In this document: one piece after another, positions 51,382 to 63,270 of the stretch | How the letters are laid out: each line of letters opens with the position of its first letter | Position numbering within the stretch: the stretch's first letter is position 1 | Assembly (NCBI RefSeq): GCF_018691265.1 | Contig: NW_024881313.1 | Span: 3,898,501-3,962,500 of the forward strand | From: Tyto alba | Taxonomy: Eukaryota > Chordata > Aves > Strigiformes > Tytonidae | Direction: 5' to 3' | DNA length: 64,000 nt | The notes under the pieces: model-generated | Seen by the model: the letters and a program-made list of their open reading frames with translations, nothing else | Databases searched by the model: none | Told to the model about the DNA's origin: nothing | Program-made: the position numbers and the translations under genes

Positions 51382-51397
51382 TTCATATGCATATGAA
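51382..51397. repeat. Perfect 16-bp palindrome, POU-type
   Basis: TTCATATGCATATGAA is fully self-complementary and contains ATGCAT/ATATGCATAT, close to the palindromic POU-factor (MORE-type) site. It lies in the CREB5 upstream intron in a very AT-rich stretch. Confidence 0.85.
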
Positions 51398-54300
51398 TAT
51401 TTATATTATTTATAGCATAATATATTTCTAGTACAACGGGCTATAAATATTATATTATATGCCATAATCTGTATATGACAATAAACTACAACCTTCTCCC
51501 ATTTATTCCTCAGCAGAGAAATGACAAAGATCTCCTCCAAGTTTACAGATGTTATTACCTGAGTGGTCTGTGCGTGCATCAAACAATATGCTATTATGTC
51601 ATCTAGCTGAATTTTAGGTTGGGACAGACATGGAGTGCTGGTTTTGAATAGGATTGAATTGTTCTGAATAAGTATGCATTGCTGCACTCAGAAAAAAACC
51701 TCTTCCCCTTCTGGTCTGCATGCCCAAATCCCACTAAATCAGAGAAGAGACAAGACCAGCTGTACTATCAGCTTAATGTCTGCTATATTCTTATCAGGAG
51801 ATTATATCAGACCCCTGTAGGCAGATGGAATATGAGCTCAAAGATATTTTCTTGCACTAGTGACTGTGATTCCAGTCCCTATCATACAAGGGTGGAATAA
51901 ACTCCCCACAGGGGACAGAAGAGACTAGACAGGGGTGGGAGATGAGAAAAAAAATACAGACATCAAGCATCCCCACACATCTGCAGTTAGGCAGCAACCT
52001 CAGGGTAAAAATCTTGACAAGCCAAACTTCATGGCAAGCATACCACCGACGTCAGTGGCACTAATAGTGTTTCCTCATCTGCAATGGTCAAGTTTTCTTT
52101 TTCACTCGTGGCTCCTCTAAGCATCATACCCAAGATGAATACACAGAGTTAAGCTGATGGTAGCTAAAGCTGCGAACAGAACTTCACCCAGCACATTTCA
52201 GAGCATCGCACTGAATTTTATCCTTTCCTCCAACTATGACTGTGATGAGAGAACTTAAGCATAAATGTCACTCACGTCTTTTATAGTTGGCTGCTTACAA
52301 GCATTTCACAGTGTAAATAACAGAAACCACTCTTTGCAAATGTTCCACTCACATTCATAAAAGCAAATTGGAGGCGATTCATGTCCATCCAGCAAGTGAA
52401 CTGCAGATACTTATGAGCACATTTCAGAGAGTGGCAGTGGGAAAGTCTCTGATGCCACATTAAGTACTTGCTCCTACATTTCTTGTGTAGTAAAATACAG
52501 TCCTCTATATTGACTGAGGCAGGAGTGAGAGGTGTGTGAAGGGCATGAAATCCAGAACCGAAGTCACACATTACACTAATGTAAAGAGAAAAAGGGGATG
52601 CATTTAATTCACAACTTGCCAGTAAACAGCGCCAAACTGCTAATCTTCTAATTATTCTCAAGCTGTTTGGCAAATCTGAATTATACTTTTCCCTTCCTTT
52701 GTGCTTTCTTCCCTACTCAGTTGGATATTGTAACAACACGAACGATGGATCGTCGTCCAGCTTAGCCTCTAATAAAAACAGCAAATTTGCTCCCTCGTCC
52801 TTCCAAACACCAACTGAATTAAACGTCAGCAGAAAGTGGCGAGAATCAACTGCAAACAGTCAAAGTGGCAATAAAACTAACAGACATCATGCTGCTTCAG
52901 GACGGGTGAGCTGCAAGAGCTGCTTCAGCGTCCCTGACCTCGGGGCAGGGAGGAGCTCTGAGCAGCCACGCTGCCCGGTGACATCAGTCCCGGTGACACC
53001 GCTCCGGACAGCTGCCAGTTTTAAGTAATCCAGTGCAGGACGCAGCCAGGGTGGGCCAAGGGTGTACGCTGCCAGAACTGCCATCTTCAAGTGACAGCAT
53101 TTCACTGAGAACGGCCGCAGCTCCAGGGACAGCAGAAAACGCAAGTGCGTTTACATCCCATCTCCACCCAGCAGTTTCCTTCTGTTCATCTCAAAGCACC
53201 TTGCAAAGGAGACAGGCATCATTATCCTTGTCCTTTTCAAGGATTAGAAAGAGAAAAATCCTAAATTTTCCATTCCTATTCTACACGCATTTTTAATGAA
53301 CAAGTAAATCATAATCAAGACAGAAAATGCACCGAAAGTACGGTTTGTGCTTCTCACTATAGACTGTTTCTTGCATGAATCATTTCTCAATGCTGTGTTA
53401 AACAACTGGATTTGATTTGCACAGGAGTCAGGAAATGTAAAGTTCAAAAAATCAAACCTCTAATTCCCACCAAGTCTAAGTCAATCCCCGCATGTGTATC
53501 CATGACAAGGGATATTTAATTATGTAATCACACAACAGACAGCAAAGTGATTTATTACTGGCAAATGGTGTCATATAATTTCAACATACAATACCAATGG
53601 AAGGATCCAAAAAATACAACCAACTTCTGCCTGATTTCCCCTCTGTGTGCTGGAGTCCAAAAGGAAAGCTGCTACTTAGCTGCTACCTACCCCTGGAGAG
53701 GCCATTTTCTGACAGCAAAACGCTTAACACTTTGGGGATTAAATGCCTGTGCCTGCCATCGGTGGGCAGGCATGTATCTCATCACCATCCCAATTCTCCA
53801 AATGGGCAGTCTTTTGCTTAGTTACGCTGCCATATTAATCCATGGGATATTCCCATGCATGCTAGGTTGTCACCCATAGAAAACACAGAAGAAGGAGGTG
53901 GCAGTAAAATCACTCAAGTGTTAACAGCACCCTGCAAGGCAAGGGGAAAACAGGCTTGAGGGGACCTGAGGCTGTACTGCCTGTCTTCCAGATCTATCCT
54001 CTAATGCCTGTATTACAGCTCATTGCCAAACCGAGAGACCATGGACTGTTTCTTCACACTGGACATAACAGTTTGTCAAAGCCTCTGGCAAAGGGGCTGG
54101 AGCTCAGGTCTTCCTCATTCCTGCAAGCAAACGCTGTAACTAGGTTTCTAAAATCATGTTCCCATATTCTAGTACAATGCAAGTGGGAAGTGCTTGTGCA
54201 GTGCTTGCATTGCGCTATATATATCTTGCCTGAGCACACAATGAACATTTATGAATGTATTAAATGAGAAAAGTGGGAATTGATTTCAGAGGAAGTTGGG

Positions 54301-54849
54301 GGAAATTCCTATACAAGCCAGATACGGAGCAAATACTCAAATCAGAGCACTCTAACACTGGAAGGAGCACGCTGGGTTTGTGTATTTTAATCTGTACTCA
54401 GAGATCAGATGGGATTATCACCACAAAAATCTCTCTCTGCAGTATCCTGCTCTGAAGCCACTTAAGGAGTGACTTCAGTTTCTTGCCGAGGATGCAAGTT
54501 GCTTGCTTTCCTCTTCCCTCTCATGAGCGTAATATACACACCAAGGACATGAGAAAGCCAGGTTCAACATCCTTCTCGGTTAGATTTCTGAACTTTCATC
54601 GCCCACCTCTCACTAAGGCTGATTATGATTAAGTCATTCATATTCAAAGAAAATTGAAAAATGCCATCCAAGTATATAAAACTTGGGTGTTGTTTTTTTT
54701 TTTTTTCCTTCACTGGTGTGATTTTTGAATACTCGTTTTTCCTGGATTAAACCCAGCACATTTAAAGGGCTACTAGCAAGCCAGAAATGGGATACATGTG
54801 CACTTAAAAGTGCTTTGATTTCATCCCAGATGTGCAGTGCTCAAGGGCC

Positions 54850-54890
54850 TACACACACACACGCACACGCACGCACGTACGCACACACAC
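54850..54890. repeat. Alternating purine-pyrimidine (AC/GC/GT) tract
   Basis: A 41-bp perfect purine-pyrimidine alternation: CA units with interspersed CG and one central ACGTAC. Tracts of this kind can adopt the left-handed Z form under negative supercoiling. It lies in the CREB5 upstream intron. Confidence 0.85.
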
Positions 54891-57267
54891 TGACTGTGGA
54901 GACGATACGAGCTGATCTGTAGATTTTGTTTCAAGATTATACCAACTAGACTCTGAAACGTAAAACCGAAGCCCTGACTACTTACAGCCATTAGGGATCC
55001 CAGGGCTCTTTGTGAGGGAGTATTGATGTTCATTAGCCTATTGGCCCGACTGGAGAATTCAGTGCAGGTAATTAGACGTTGTCTCATTACCACGTAGTTT
55101 CAGGTGAAGTTATTTTTCTCCTTTGTTTCTAAAATTAAGTGATTCCTGAAACATTTTTAAAAGATTCGTGGATTTTTTTTTTTTTTCTGAAGAAATTACT
55201 AGAATTTAAAGTACAGTACAGGGACGTATAAAATGAGAATGTTCTTATGGCTTATTTCACATTTTTTTAAAGCTGATTTCCAGCAGCTGTCCCAAAAAAA
55301 TGAAAATGACATCGTAATTCATCAGACAGCTTTCAGTCACCTGCCTATGAAAACCTAGTGACTAGTGACTTTTTAAATACATGTACTCAGGTATGACGTG
55401 CAGTACACAGATACAAACTGTAGAGAGTATGAACAGGTTCATTTAGTGTCAGTTTTCACTGTTATAAAATAATCTCTGCTGAGAGTTATCTGCATGGATA
55501 TCATCAATATTTAGCGTTCAACGTATCAGTGTTGATACGTATTGTCCTTTCACACCCCCGTGCAAGGTCTCCTCTTTCGCCCTCCCACTTTTCCCCATAT
55601 TCTCCCCCCGACTTCACCCCTCAGCCTGCTGCCCTCCGCTGTGCCTCCTGTGTTCTTCACCTGCAGTGCCATCCCCGCTTCATTTGTACGCAGCTCAAGT
55701 TGCTGCCTTGTTTTTCACCACCTCACACTCATATACCAGCTGCTTTTAAACAGCAGTATCTTGGGTCAGGCACATAGAATTTCAAAGCCACTGGAGGCTC
55801 CAGGAACAGCAGCATCTCAACCCTCTACCAGATACCAACTAGCTACTCTATCAGTGCCACGAGTTTTTTTAATACACTTTAGGATAGCTACAGTGTGAAA
55901 CAAGAGATAAAAAGAATCAAACCTTCAACTATTCTTTTTTATTGGAATTAGTGATTTACACTAATAGGGGCTAGGAATGCATCCCCACACACTTCCCATG
56001 GCTCAGCTGACAAGCAATGACTTACTAAAATGTGATGTATCAGCTGCTCACTCTCTTGCACATGGCATGCTTACTTTTCAGCAACACTGCTTTTCAGAGC
56101 AACATGTCAGAGCAAACCAAAAAAAACCCAACCTTCCCCAGGGAAGAGAAGGATGCTGCCTGCTTGGTAAGCCATTGACTCATCCTGCCGTTTCTGGACA
56201 GCTGGATTTGGCTTTCCTATGGCACGTACCACAGGATACAGAACAAATTTGCACAGGTCAGGGGCCTGGCTAGACCCACAGTTGCAGTGGTTGTCACACG
56301 AACAGGATTTCCTTTCTGGCACCAAGTGACAGGTACAGAGTATCCTGCCTTGCTTGATAGTGAACTCTTCCCTGTCCCTCCTGCCCAAGGGAAAGAGGGC
56401 AGAAATAACCACTTAAAGGCAAATTCCCGGCAGAGGTGCCCTGCCTGGGGACAGGCAGGCAGAGGGTCCCCACAGCACCCTGCACCCCGAGGGAGGCAGA
56501 ACGGGTTGTGTGTCGGGTGAGCATCCCCCACAGGGATGGGGCGACGCCAGACCCAGACCCCTTCCCATCTATCAGAAGCAGCTGCCAGGGTCACAGGAAT
56601 TCCTGCACACCGGTTATCCGTCCGTGCTCACCGTCCTTCACAGCACGGACGAGTCTTCCAAAAAGCACATCAGAGATCCGGCTGCTCCTGATACTGTCCC
56701 ACCTTCCTTTTTTTTAATATTTCTTGTGTACTTCTACTGCGTGTGGGAGAAGGGCATAAATACCGTCTTGTTTTGGTGCTTAACACATCTTCCTGTCTCC
56801 TCTCCTAGCCTTGCCGACAGCATTATCCATCTTCCTGACACCACTGTTGTCTGATTCATTTGACATATGCACCAGAAAAAAATGTCATGTTCTGAACAAG
56901 ATCATAACGCTGTGATCTCATTCCCATCTCAGACTCCTCATCTATGCCACAGTGCCTTGCATGTCTTGCTGCTTGAGAAAGAGAGGGACTGGGAAGCTTT
57001 TCCAGCTTGCTCACTGGGAAGCTTATAGAGGAGATGTGGTGAGGGAAACCAGGCCAGCAAAGGCACACAAGAATTTACAAAAGTGTGGTAGAAATCATGG
57101 TAATGTCATAGAAATTTCAGCTATTTACATCCTACCTAGAGTGTGAAGCAGCAAAATCTTTCTTGTCTACCCACCTCTGTGACATTCAGGACTAAGGGTG
57201 ATGATGAAGTTCCCCCTTTCAGCAGGCATGCCATCAAGTCAGTGTAAGGCTTCTCGAGGCCTTGTCC

Positions 57268-58230
57268 CATAGAATCAGAATCACAGAATGGTTTGGGTTG
57301 GAAGGGTCACTTTAAAGAGCATCTAGTCCACCCCCCTTGCAATGAACAGCGACATCTTCAACTAAATCAGGTTGCTCAGAGCCCCGTTCAACTTGGCCTT
57401 CAATGTTTCCAGGGATGGGGCACCTACCACCTCTCTGGGCAACCTGTTCCAGTGTTTCAGCACCCTCATTGCAAAAAATTTTTTCCTCTACATCTAGTCT
57501 AAATAAATCTACCCTTTTTTAGGGTAAAACTATTACCCCTTGTCCTATTGCAAGAGGCCCTGCTAAAATGTTTGTCCCCGTGTTTCTTATAAGCCCCCTT
57601 TAAGTACTGAAAGGCCACAATAAGGCCCCCCCAAAGCCTTTTTTTCTCCAGGCTGAACAATCCCAACTCTCCCAGCCTGGCCTCCCAGGGGAGGTGCTCC
57701 AGCCCCCTGATTATTTTTGTGGCCCTCTTCTGGACTCACTGCAATAGGTCCGTCCCTTTCATGTGCTGGAGGCACCAGAACTGGACGCAGGACTCCAGGT
57801 GGGGTCTCACCAGAGCGGAGCAGAGGGGCAGAACCACCCCCCTCAACCTGCTGGCCACGCTCCTTTTGATGCAGCCCAGGATACGGTTGGCTTTCTGGGC
57901 TGCAAGCACACACCGTCGGCTCATGTCTAGCTTTTCATGCACCTCTCCCCTCAAGTCCTTCTCCTCAGGGCTGCTCCCAATCCTTACATCCCCCAGACTG
58001 TGCCGATACGGGGAGTTGCGCCTGACCCAGGTGCAGGACCTTGCATTTGGCTTTGCTGACCCTCGTGAGGTTCACATGGGCCCACTTCTCCAGCTTGTCC
58101 AGGTCCCTCTGGACGGCATCCCATCCCTCAGGCACGTCAGCCACACCACACAGCTTGGTGCCATCTGCAAACTTGCTGAGGGTGCACTCGATCCCACCGT
58201 CTATGTCACTTGGAAGATATTAAACAGCGT
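57268..58230 (-). mobile_element. CR1 LINE, 5'-truncated, minus orientation
   Basis: The plus strand from 57268 reads as the reverse complement of a CR1 3' end: CATAGAATCAGAATCACAG, GGTTTGGGTTGGAAGGGTC, and later blocks such as GGGATGGGGCACCTACCAC and CTTGTCCTATTGCAAGAGG. Minus-strand translation at 57736-57954 gives the C-terminal part of the CR1 reverse transcriptase (SRRCVLAAQKANRILGCIKR and LVRPHLESCVQFW). The element keeps its 3' terminus with imperfect 8-bp ATTCTATG-type units and lacks most of its 5' portion, as is usual for CR1 copies. It is about 963 bp and cannot be active. It lies in the CREB5 upstream intron, in the same orientation as the gene. CR1 of this form is abundant in birds and is the best clue to the organism group. 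Confidence 0.93.
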
Positions 58231-58639
58231 CTCCTGTTTGGTCACAACCCCTCATGTGTGGCTTCTGTCTCGGCCACAGGCATTCACAATTTAAGGGCAA
58301 TTAAGAGATTGTGGTGTGCTGGCAGCTGAGGCACGGGCAGTCTTGCCCCAAACGTGTGCCCCGCACTTCTGCAGTCTCTGTCCCTCTTTCCCAGTGAGCC
58401 ACGGGAACGTCAGCATCCCACCGCTGCCCACAGCCTTAATAACCCATTAGCGGCCTGGCCAAATGAGTTACACTCTCACGGCTGCTTCTCTTTGGAGATC
58501 TGCCAAAGGAGAAAAGACAAGGGGCGAGGAGGGTGGAGGCAAACTAAATGGGGAGCTTGGATGGACAGGGGAAGGGGAAAAGGAGGGAGAAGACTTGGAG
58601 AGGAAAGGTTGATGCAGCTAATTTTTATTTTTTTTTTTT

Positions 58640-58760
58640 CCCTGCGGTTAAAGCACTGACAGATAATTTATCACACGTTTTGATGGTGCTCCAGCTGGCA
58701 GGGAAAAGAGCTATCTGTTTATTAATTCAATTAGCCTGCTTATTTATCAGTGGAGGGCGA
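58640..58760. promoter_or_regulatory. Conserved-looking intronic element
   Basis: An AT-rich stretch dense in developmental factor motifs: CTGACAGATAATTTATCAC (MEIS-type TGACAG plus GATAA, and TTATC on the other side), CAGCTGG, and TTAATTCAATTAG. It resembles vertebrate conserved noncoding elements in texture. Function is inferred from motif density. Confidence 0.3.
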
Positions 58761-59134
58761 GAGGGTGCAGTCACAGGCCAAACTCTGCCAGTCTCAGACC
58801 ACCTGCTGTTGGGCTGAGAGGACAACCAGGAGTGGGAACATCCCACCCTGGGTGCTCTGGCCAGTGCACTCATCACTGCATTGTATCAGGCCTGAGGTAA
58901 GAAAAGAACAAAAACAAAACCACAACAAAATCTGCCAGCATACATGATGCACATCAATGAATGAGCAAGACAGGCTTACAACCGGAGCCACACAGCTTTG
59001 CTGCCACCCGTTCAGTGCCCTAAAAGTATTTGTTATGTCTGACATTCTGCCCAGATCTAATTTTTTAATTCGTCGAAGTGGATGAATACACTTTGAATTT
59101 CGATTTCAGTGGGGATAGTGTTCAAACCAACAGT

Positions 59135-59173
59135 CGTGGTTTAACCCCACCTGGCAGCTAAGCACCACGCAGG
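59135..59173 (+). mobile_element. Possible ERV LTR-end fragment
   Basis: The block CGTGGTTTAACCCCACCTGG then CAGCTAAGCACCACGCAG resembles the 5' edge of an LTR family common in neoavian genomes, as I remember it. The resemblance stops after about 40 bp, and no second LTR, primer-binding site or internal genes are visible. It is therefore at most a truncated LTR scrap. Confidence 0.4.
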
Positions 59174-59759
59174 CGCAATACAGCGCCGGGCTGCCGGAGG
59201 AGGTAGGGGAGGGCAAGGAGGGTGCTGCCCAGGTACCCACCAACATTTGCCATCTTTGAAAAGGGGATGTTTGGGATGTAGGAAAAAAAAACAGAGGGGG
59301 TGAAAAAAGCTGGCATTGCCCACAGAGAAATGCCCTGAAGTAGGAAAGCGTTTTGGAGGGCTGCGTAGTGGTGGGGCTACAGCAAGGCCTCCTTCCTCTC
59401 TGACTGCATGCAGGGTTAGTATTGCTTTGGTTTTGGCTAGTGCCAGGTATTGACACAATTTTCCTCTGACTCTTCTACAGTTTGCCCTGCTCCATCCATG
59501 GCCCACTCCTTTGCTCTATGGGGCCGCCTGACTAGGACTACTAGGTTTCTTTCCCATTCACTAAAGAGTCTAAGACTTCTGACTCTTGAGGCTCCAAATT
59601 CTGAAAATGTTGTGCAAATTGCGGCTTGAAGCTGTCTGAGATGAGGTGTTTCTAGCAACGCTAAATATGTGAAAAAATCCATGATGGAAAGCGATTTCCT
59701 TATAGTCAAAAAGCCCTTAGCCCCAGGAACTGCAGACCGTAATTTCTACGTGATCTCAA

Positions 59760-59767
59760 TGACGTCA
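59760..59767. promoter_or_regulatory. Perfect palindromic CRE (TGACGTCA)
   Basis: The full 8-bp cAMP response element lies in the CREB5 upstream intron. It is the consensus binding site of the ATF2/CREB5/CREB families. One such site is expected by chance about once per 65 kb, so its presence alone is weak evidence. Confidence 0.6.
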
Positions 59768-62700
59768 TTAAACAGTGTTTATTTTTCTCTCGCTGCTTCT
59801 GTAAACCATCCAGCTTCCTTTTCTATCACACATAAACACAGTTATAATATAGATGTACTGGCTTCCAGTTTAAGTCCTTAAAAGACACTGTGTGGCTTCC
59901 CATTATGCAAAAAGTCCTGCGACACCGTGACTCAAAAATGAGACTGTTGACAAGGATAGAGGGGTCTTCTTGGGATAAGGCTAGGATGCACATGCTCTCA
60001 AATGCTGCTATCATTACTCTTCTCACTTTGTTCCTCCACCACCGGATGTTTGAGGAAAATGTGCATTTTAAAATTCTTTTTTTAATTTTCTTTAAGTTTC
60101 TTCAGAGGCGTTCTTTCATTTTCTGAAACCTTGCAGTATGCTTCAAGGCAGGACACCATATCAAATTAGGATGGCAGCATGTATTTCCACTGCAGATGAG
60201 CTCACAGGAGCCTTTAACAAAAGGTTCACTAGAAACGCATCCCCTCTGCCCCTCAGCTCCACGGCCAAGTTTGCCTTTCAGCCTCTTCTGGCTGATGATT
60301 AGTTTAAAATTCTGAACCCAGATCCTGCTTGACAGATGATTCCACTACCACCGATAGTTTAGGCCACATATCAACATTTTATAAATTCTTAATTTTCTCA
60401 CTGCAGCCATATTGAACAGTTTTGTGCAAATGAGGCTTATAATTACCCAGATAAATCAGTCCAATGCAGTATTTCTTAGGATCTTTCTCAGTTTTCTCCC
60501 TGGAGGATGGGATCCCATCTGCTTCACTACATTCAGGCTAATTGAAGGGCACTGACTTTTCCAAATGGATTCATTAATTACTCTAGCTAGATTCTCTGTG
60601 GGGTTCTCGTTCAATGGGTGACACTTGGGCTGTACTATACCATCCACCCATGTTTAGCAATGTTGCTCTGATTCTCAGCTACAAGCGAAAACATTTGCAG
60701 ATGCGTTGGCAGGAATGGTTCTGGCCTTAACTGTACAGTGTTACAAAACAACTGTAATTCCACTTCTCTTTTGCTTCTAATTTAATATGCATTCAGAGTC
60801 TATAAATATTGTAACCATGACTGTTTCAATATGTTTTAATCCTTGCCATCACAAATATAAGCAACCACACCAAAGAAGAAACCGTAAGTTTACAGGTATT
60901 GAATTGCCAACAGCAGAAAAAGATGAGACACAAGCATTTACTGTCACGTTGCAGAAAATCTGGTATGTGTGGCAGCATGATGTGAAATTAAACTATTAAA
61001 TGCAAAGCTGTCCTATATAATTCCGGGCCTGCGTTGATTTTCTTTAGTACAGCAGCAGTCTGGGTTTTCAATAAACTCACGTGTAATCACACTGCTCACT
61101 CAAATATCAGGCAGAGACCAAATAAAAATAAAGACCCATCTAGAAAAGACCTAATTTAGGTAGGGAAGGTGTTGGTGGTAATCTTCAGAAAGGGGCAGGC
61201 AGAAGGGAACCTGCCAGCAGTCAGAGTCTGGCTCTGCTGCAAGGTTTATCAGCTTTCCCCAATAGCAGGCACAATTTCACTCTACTTAAAATATTTTATA
61301 TTCTGATAGCTTGGTTGGTTAATTCAGGTCCATGAGGCAACTGGCCTGGGAATCAGTGACACAATCTGCAGTGAACAACAAGCCTTCGTGCTTTCCAGGA
61401 ATCCCAAAGCGTTTTGTAAACGTCAGACCCAATTGTGGAAGCTACCCAGCCTCTTTGCATGGGCCCGTGCTGTCGCACCTCATGCTGCTTTAAAGATGAA
61501 CCCAATGCCACAAAATGTGGTGGGAGACCCAGTTTACAGAGCAGTGAACTAAAACTCTGAGACTGCCCCAGTATCACAGAAACCCTCAGTGGCAAAGCCT
61601 GACAGTCAAGAACTGACTCGCTTACAAACAGGGAACAGTCCTGCTCCCTTTAATTCTTTCCTGCCGATGGTACTGCGAGGCCCCAGGATGCAGTAAGGGT
61701 CTACCTTCTCGTGCCTTATTAGAGGCAATAACTCTACTTACAGCTATGAACAGGCAACAGAAAAAAAAAAAAAAATATATATATATATTAGCTTTAACTA
61801 TGTGGTTGCTTTGGGCAGTTAATGTCATGAAAACAAAAAATCTAATGATACAACTCATCTAACAAATCAGTGAATGTATAATTCTTCTCACATAATGTGC
61901 CACAGACCTAAACAAATTACTCAGATAAGTAGATCAAGTACATAGGGATGTAGACAGGGACATGGGGGTGTATGTAGGGATGTACTTTGCTCTACAATTC
62001 AAGAAAGAATTTCTCTTCCCTGATATCCTTTCCTTCTTAGCTCAGCAGTTGTGCTTCCCCGAAGTGCTGACAAAGATGGACTCGATAAGAAGCTTCTTTT
62101 TTGGGGACAGAGCTCACAACTTTTCCCTCCAATTGCCAGTTTATCTCTTTTAAAGGAGGTACCCCTGGCTCTCTCAACAGCTAATAAATTCACTCCTTCA
62201 CTGGCCACTACAGCAAGCTATGCACCTTCAAAGAGAAAGTCTGAAGCAACTCTGTCGTCACCTGGCAGGACAGAGTTATTCTGAATTTGAGTGGTTGCCT
62301 ATTTGATTCTTTTTTTTTTTTTTTTTTTCTCATTTTGTTTGTCTCATTTCTCCCTGGTTTATAAACAACTGTTCAGCTGTCAAGAAGCAGTTAATGAATT
62401 GTTCACAAAGAAAAGCAAAGCTGAGCAAGGAGCCCGTGTCTTTTGCTGCTTATTTTTTTTTTCCTCTGGAGCCAGTGCTGGCAGGCGTGGTGTGGTGGGC
62501 AAGTGGGGGGCAGGCGGGCAGCCCCACCTCCTCTGCCCTCCCCTCCCGGCTGGCTGGTGGCTGGCCCGGGGGGGGCTGCAGAGGAGCTGTGCTGGCATCT
62601 GTCAGCTGAGAACCTGGGCCCGTCCACCCGAGTCCATGCCAGCGCTGCCCGTTAGCACCGCATCTGGTTGTGTCTGAGTGCTCAGAAGTCAGCTAGAGAC

Positions 62701-63147
62701 ATTTTTGTTTAGGATAATACATTTTATCACCTTTATGACAGTGAAAATCTATAGCTCGAGTGCTCCAGTTCTTAAGGGGGGGTGTCCAGGACCTATGAAT
62801 CACAAGGAACGTTTTGCAGTGAGAAGGACACTGCATGTGTTTTGCAATGTAAGAAATCAGTCTAGACATTACCAACTTTCAAAAAACAACGTTGAAAGCA
62901 GCCCACTAAAACTTTTCTGAATTATTTTTTTTTCAAAATTCAAAAACAGCTCCACATGCTCAAATGAACTTGACCATGAGCCAAAGACAGTAAGCTAGTC
63001 TCAGCCCTAACTGTGGCAGTACTACACCTTTTTATTCTGGAGCTGAGGAATATGACATATTATATACACCAGTGAATTGTAAAGTAGTTAATTTTCTGAG
63101 CAGCTGATAGGAATGATCGATTGGGCTTACTCCTTACAACTGCCTCG

Positions 63148-63182
63148 CCTTCTCCCTTCTCCCTCTCCCCTCCTTTCTCCCT
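63148..63182. repeat. 35-nt pure pyrimidine tract
   Basis: An unbroken C/T run (CCTTCTCCCTTCTCCCTCTC and further), roughly mirror-symmetric and so able to form a triplex. It lies in the CREB5 upstream intron. Confidence 0.85.
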
Positions 63183-63216
63183 GCCCCAAAAATGCCTCAG
63201 ACCACAACATCCATCC

Positions 63217-63270
63217 ATTTTAGCAAAGAGCTTCACAGGCAAAGGCAATTTTAGCAAAGAGCTTCACAGG
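63217..63270. repeat. Direct repeat of 23 bp with period 31
   Basis: The 23-mer beginning ATTTTAGCAAAGAGCTTCAC occurs perfectly at 63217-63239 and again at 63248-63270, separated by 8 bp (CAAAGGCA). The perfect identity points to a recent local duplication. No gene is affected. Confidence 0.95.

Noticed and set aside
52281..52673. 130-residue minus-strand ORF in the upstream intron
   Set aside because: No match to the missing CREB5 N-terminal exons and no acceptor/donor pair that fits the CREB5 frame.
57719..58294. 191-residue plus-strand ORF
   Set aside because: Antisense of the CR1 LINE.
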